Shown here: positions 52,601 to 55,600 of the stretch, one piece after another
Position numbering within the stretch: the stretch's first letter is position 1
Layout: each line of letters starts with the position of its first letter
NCBI GenBank assembly: GCA_023053575.1
Contig: JAKZAP010000009.1
Coordinates: 13,683,869-13,747,868 of the forward strand
Origin: Branchinecta lynchi
Taxonomy: Eukaryota; Arthropoda; Branchiopoda; Anostraca; Branchinectidae
Direction: 5' to 3'
Length of the DNA stretch: 64,000 nt
The notes under the pieces: generated by a model
The model's input: only the letters and a program-made list of their open reading frames with translations
Database searches by the model: none
Told to the model about the DNA's origin: nothing
Program-made: the position numbers and the translations under genes

Positions 52601-55600
52601 ACCATTTTCTCGTTTTACATGTAGTTCGTCCGGAATCCGGGAAAAACCGGAAAGTTGGTTAAAAGAAAAAGTTTCATTTGAACTTGATTAGATATTTTCT
52701 CGCCGGACAAATAGTTCGTCTGGAATCCGGCAAAAACCGGAAAGTTTGTTAAAAGTAAACGTATTATTTGAAGAACACGCTCATGGAGAACAAAGCACAA
52801 GGATGTAATCATTATTAGATTCAAGTAAACGCTGTTTAAGCGAAGTTTTACACGATAGGTGGAGTTGGGAGAAATTGAGTACACGGAAAGCATCGAAAAC
52901 TTCAGTCGCACTTGCTGATCGAGGTATCTTGTGAAGATATCGAAATTATCATTATAAGCCACACGCAGCTCACTTATCCCTTGTTTACTGTAGGAGCAAA
53001 CCAACGAAAGACCAAAAATACTCGTGCAGTATGAACGGAAAAGAAAAGTTCTCACTTCTGAAGAGCAAAAAGAAAACTTTCTAAGGAGTAGGTTACCACG
53101 TGAATAGACTGACCTTAGAGTATGCCGAATATGTACATCATCGTTTAAGTGTTGATCAAAAAGAAAACCGAGATAACGAAAGTGCGGTACAAAACTCAGT
53201 ACATTCCCCCCAAGCGTAATTGGAGGCTTAAAAGGGGTAGCTGACGATTTTGGTCGAAGACAGTCATGTTCGGGATTCTGTATAAATACCGTATCCCAGT
53301 TATTGTACCGAATTGTTTTGGTATCGAAAGACTACCGAACAGTATTCATATTCGGTATACTTTCGTCGAAACTGGAACAAAGTCAGGATTCGTGGTTAAC
53401 TTCCGGATCCTGGAAATTATACTGAATAAATTAATCGAATCCCAGTCATCATACCGAATAATTCTGAACCAATAGCTTATTCGGGATTCTGTGTAACTAC
53501 GGAATCTCTATAATTATACCGATTAGTTCCGGCATCGAAAAATTACCAAATGATTTGAGTAAATTCTCTCAGCAAATTCGCGATAACTACCGAATACTGG
53601 CAATTATACCCAATCCCGACCATTGTAACGAAGAGATTTGTACAGATAGTCAATTTAGGATTCTGTATAACTACCGAATCCCCATAGAGATATCGAACAG
53701 TTCTGCTATCGAAAAAATACCGAGTAATTTTAGTATATTTTGGGCCTCCGGCCCAAAATTTTACCGAATCTCAAAAAGGTGAGGGGTGCTGCACCCCCCC
53801 CCCCCCCCTTGCGACGCCCCTGGTGGTGGAAATCAAGAACTTGGATTGTCCAAACCCAATTTGTAAAAATTGGGAAACGGAAACTGGAAAGATGTAGACT
53901 AGAAATTTGACCGGATTCACAAGATTGAAGGCTTGGGTCCGAAACCGTGTTCGGATTCGTCCATCTCTGCTGCCGAGGTGATATATTTTGTAGTAGTCAA
54001 TTGCAATAAGGGGTGTTGCCCCCTTGGGTGTTCTGATCCGAAGCCCTAAGGCTGACTGATCTTGGTAGCATCAAGATGTCTGGAATAACTCAAATCTTCG
54101 AAGACGTGTAGAGATCGTAGTCTTCTGTTTGCTAGTTCCGTTTAACTTACTATATTAATCTTTCTGTTTAAAAAAATACCGAAGGTATTCCAGTTGGTAT
54201 GGCTTGGCTTCACTATAATTCTCGTCAAATTCTGGTCTCAATCTCGTCTTCCACTCCTTGAATGAATGAATGAAGGGTTTATTAAAAACTAGAATCTTCA
54301 ATGCCCAGAGGCGAACCTGTAAGGGACTAATTACCCTCGAAACAAAACATCAACAACAACAAAAACTTTGACAAAAATAAAGAAAGAAAGGAAAGAAAGA
54401 AAGAAAGGAGCTTGACTCACCCGGTCTAGGATGCCTAACAAAAAAAAACACATTTTCAACCAGAATCACTACTAAATATCCAAAACAAAAAACTAACGAA
54501 AAAACGGAAAAAAATAAAGCATCAAATTCATATACAGCAAAACAATGAACCTTTATATCCTTTGGTTTTGCACACACATCTGTTACAGGCCGATGTTCCA
54601 AAACCTCAGCATGCAGGATGCTTAGTCGAAATCTAAGTTTCCAAGAGGAAATGGAAATTCTTTTACGTAAATAATATTTTCCGAACTAAGAATAAAATCG
54701 CATCTGTTATCTTATCGGTAATTAATTATTAATGACCAACCAAGAGCGTGCTCCACCCTTCTAACAATAAATTAATAATTACTATTTCCGTTCCATCCTC
54801 ACGAAAAGTTACTACGCTGACCGTTCCAACCTCCTCGAAATAGCAACTATTTGCTTACCATTCTCGGGGGCGTTGTAAGCGTGGTAACGACGCATCTCTG
54901 TAACGTGATTGGTGGGATTCGCCCATGGCACGATATTCCTGGAAAATAGAAAAATCGTTCCAGTCTTGACGGCAAAAAGCCAGAATTCGTGACGACATGC
55001 GCGGTAACTATGGTTAGTAGGGCGGAACACGCTCAAATGTCACACAATTAGACCTTCTGCCTTCTCTCTCGTGTCAGGAACAAGAAAAAACGAGGAGAAT
55101 TCTCTCTTTCGAAATCGTTTGTCCCCAAAGATTACTTGACATCCATTGGACCAAGAAAGTAATCAATCGAAATGTCATAAACACTAAAGGCGTTTTCTCA
55201 CCGTTCCCCCAGGACTCCTCGGGGAATCGAAGGAAACGGTTAGAATAGAGGGAGTCGCTCCACGTAGGGAAGACAACGATAACAGGGGAGATTTTGTTCA
55301 AAAAAAAAATGCTGTTGACGAATTTAGACTGGATCCACTTTATTTTTGGTTTTGTTCATTCTGATTGTTTTTAATTAATTCTACATTGCACCAACAAAAG
55401 CAAAAATTGATTCCCCTCTGAATCTGAAAGGGAGTCCTTTTTGATGAGGGTGAGGATAATCCGAGCATTCCCCGTCCGTGGGGACTCGCGGGAATACTTG
55501 GAGTTAGTCCCCGGGACAAACAAAAACGCGGGGACTCCTCAAGTCGAGTCCTCGGGGAACGGCGAAAATATGCCTTAAAGGACGGCCGCCGACGGAAACC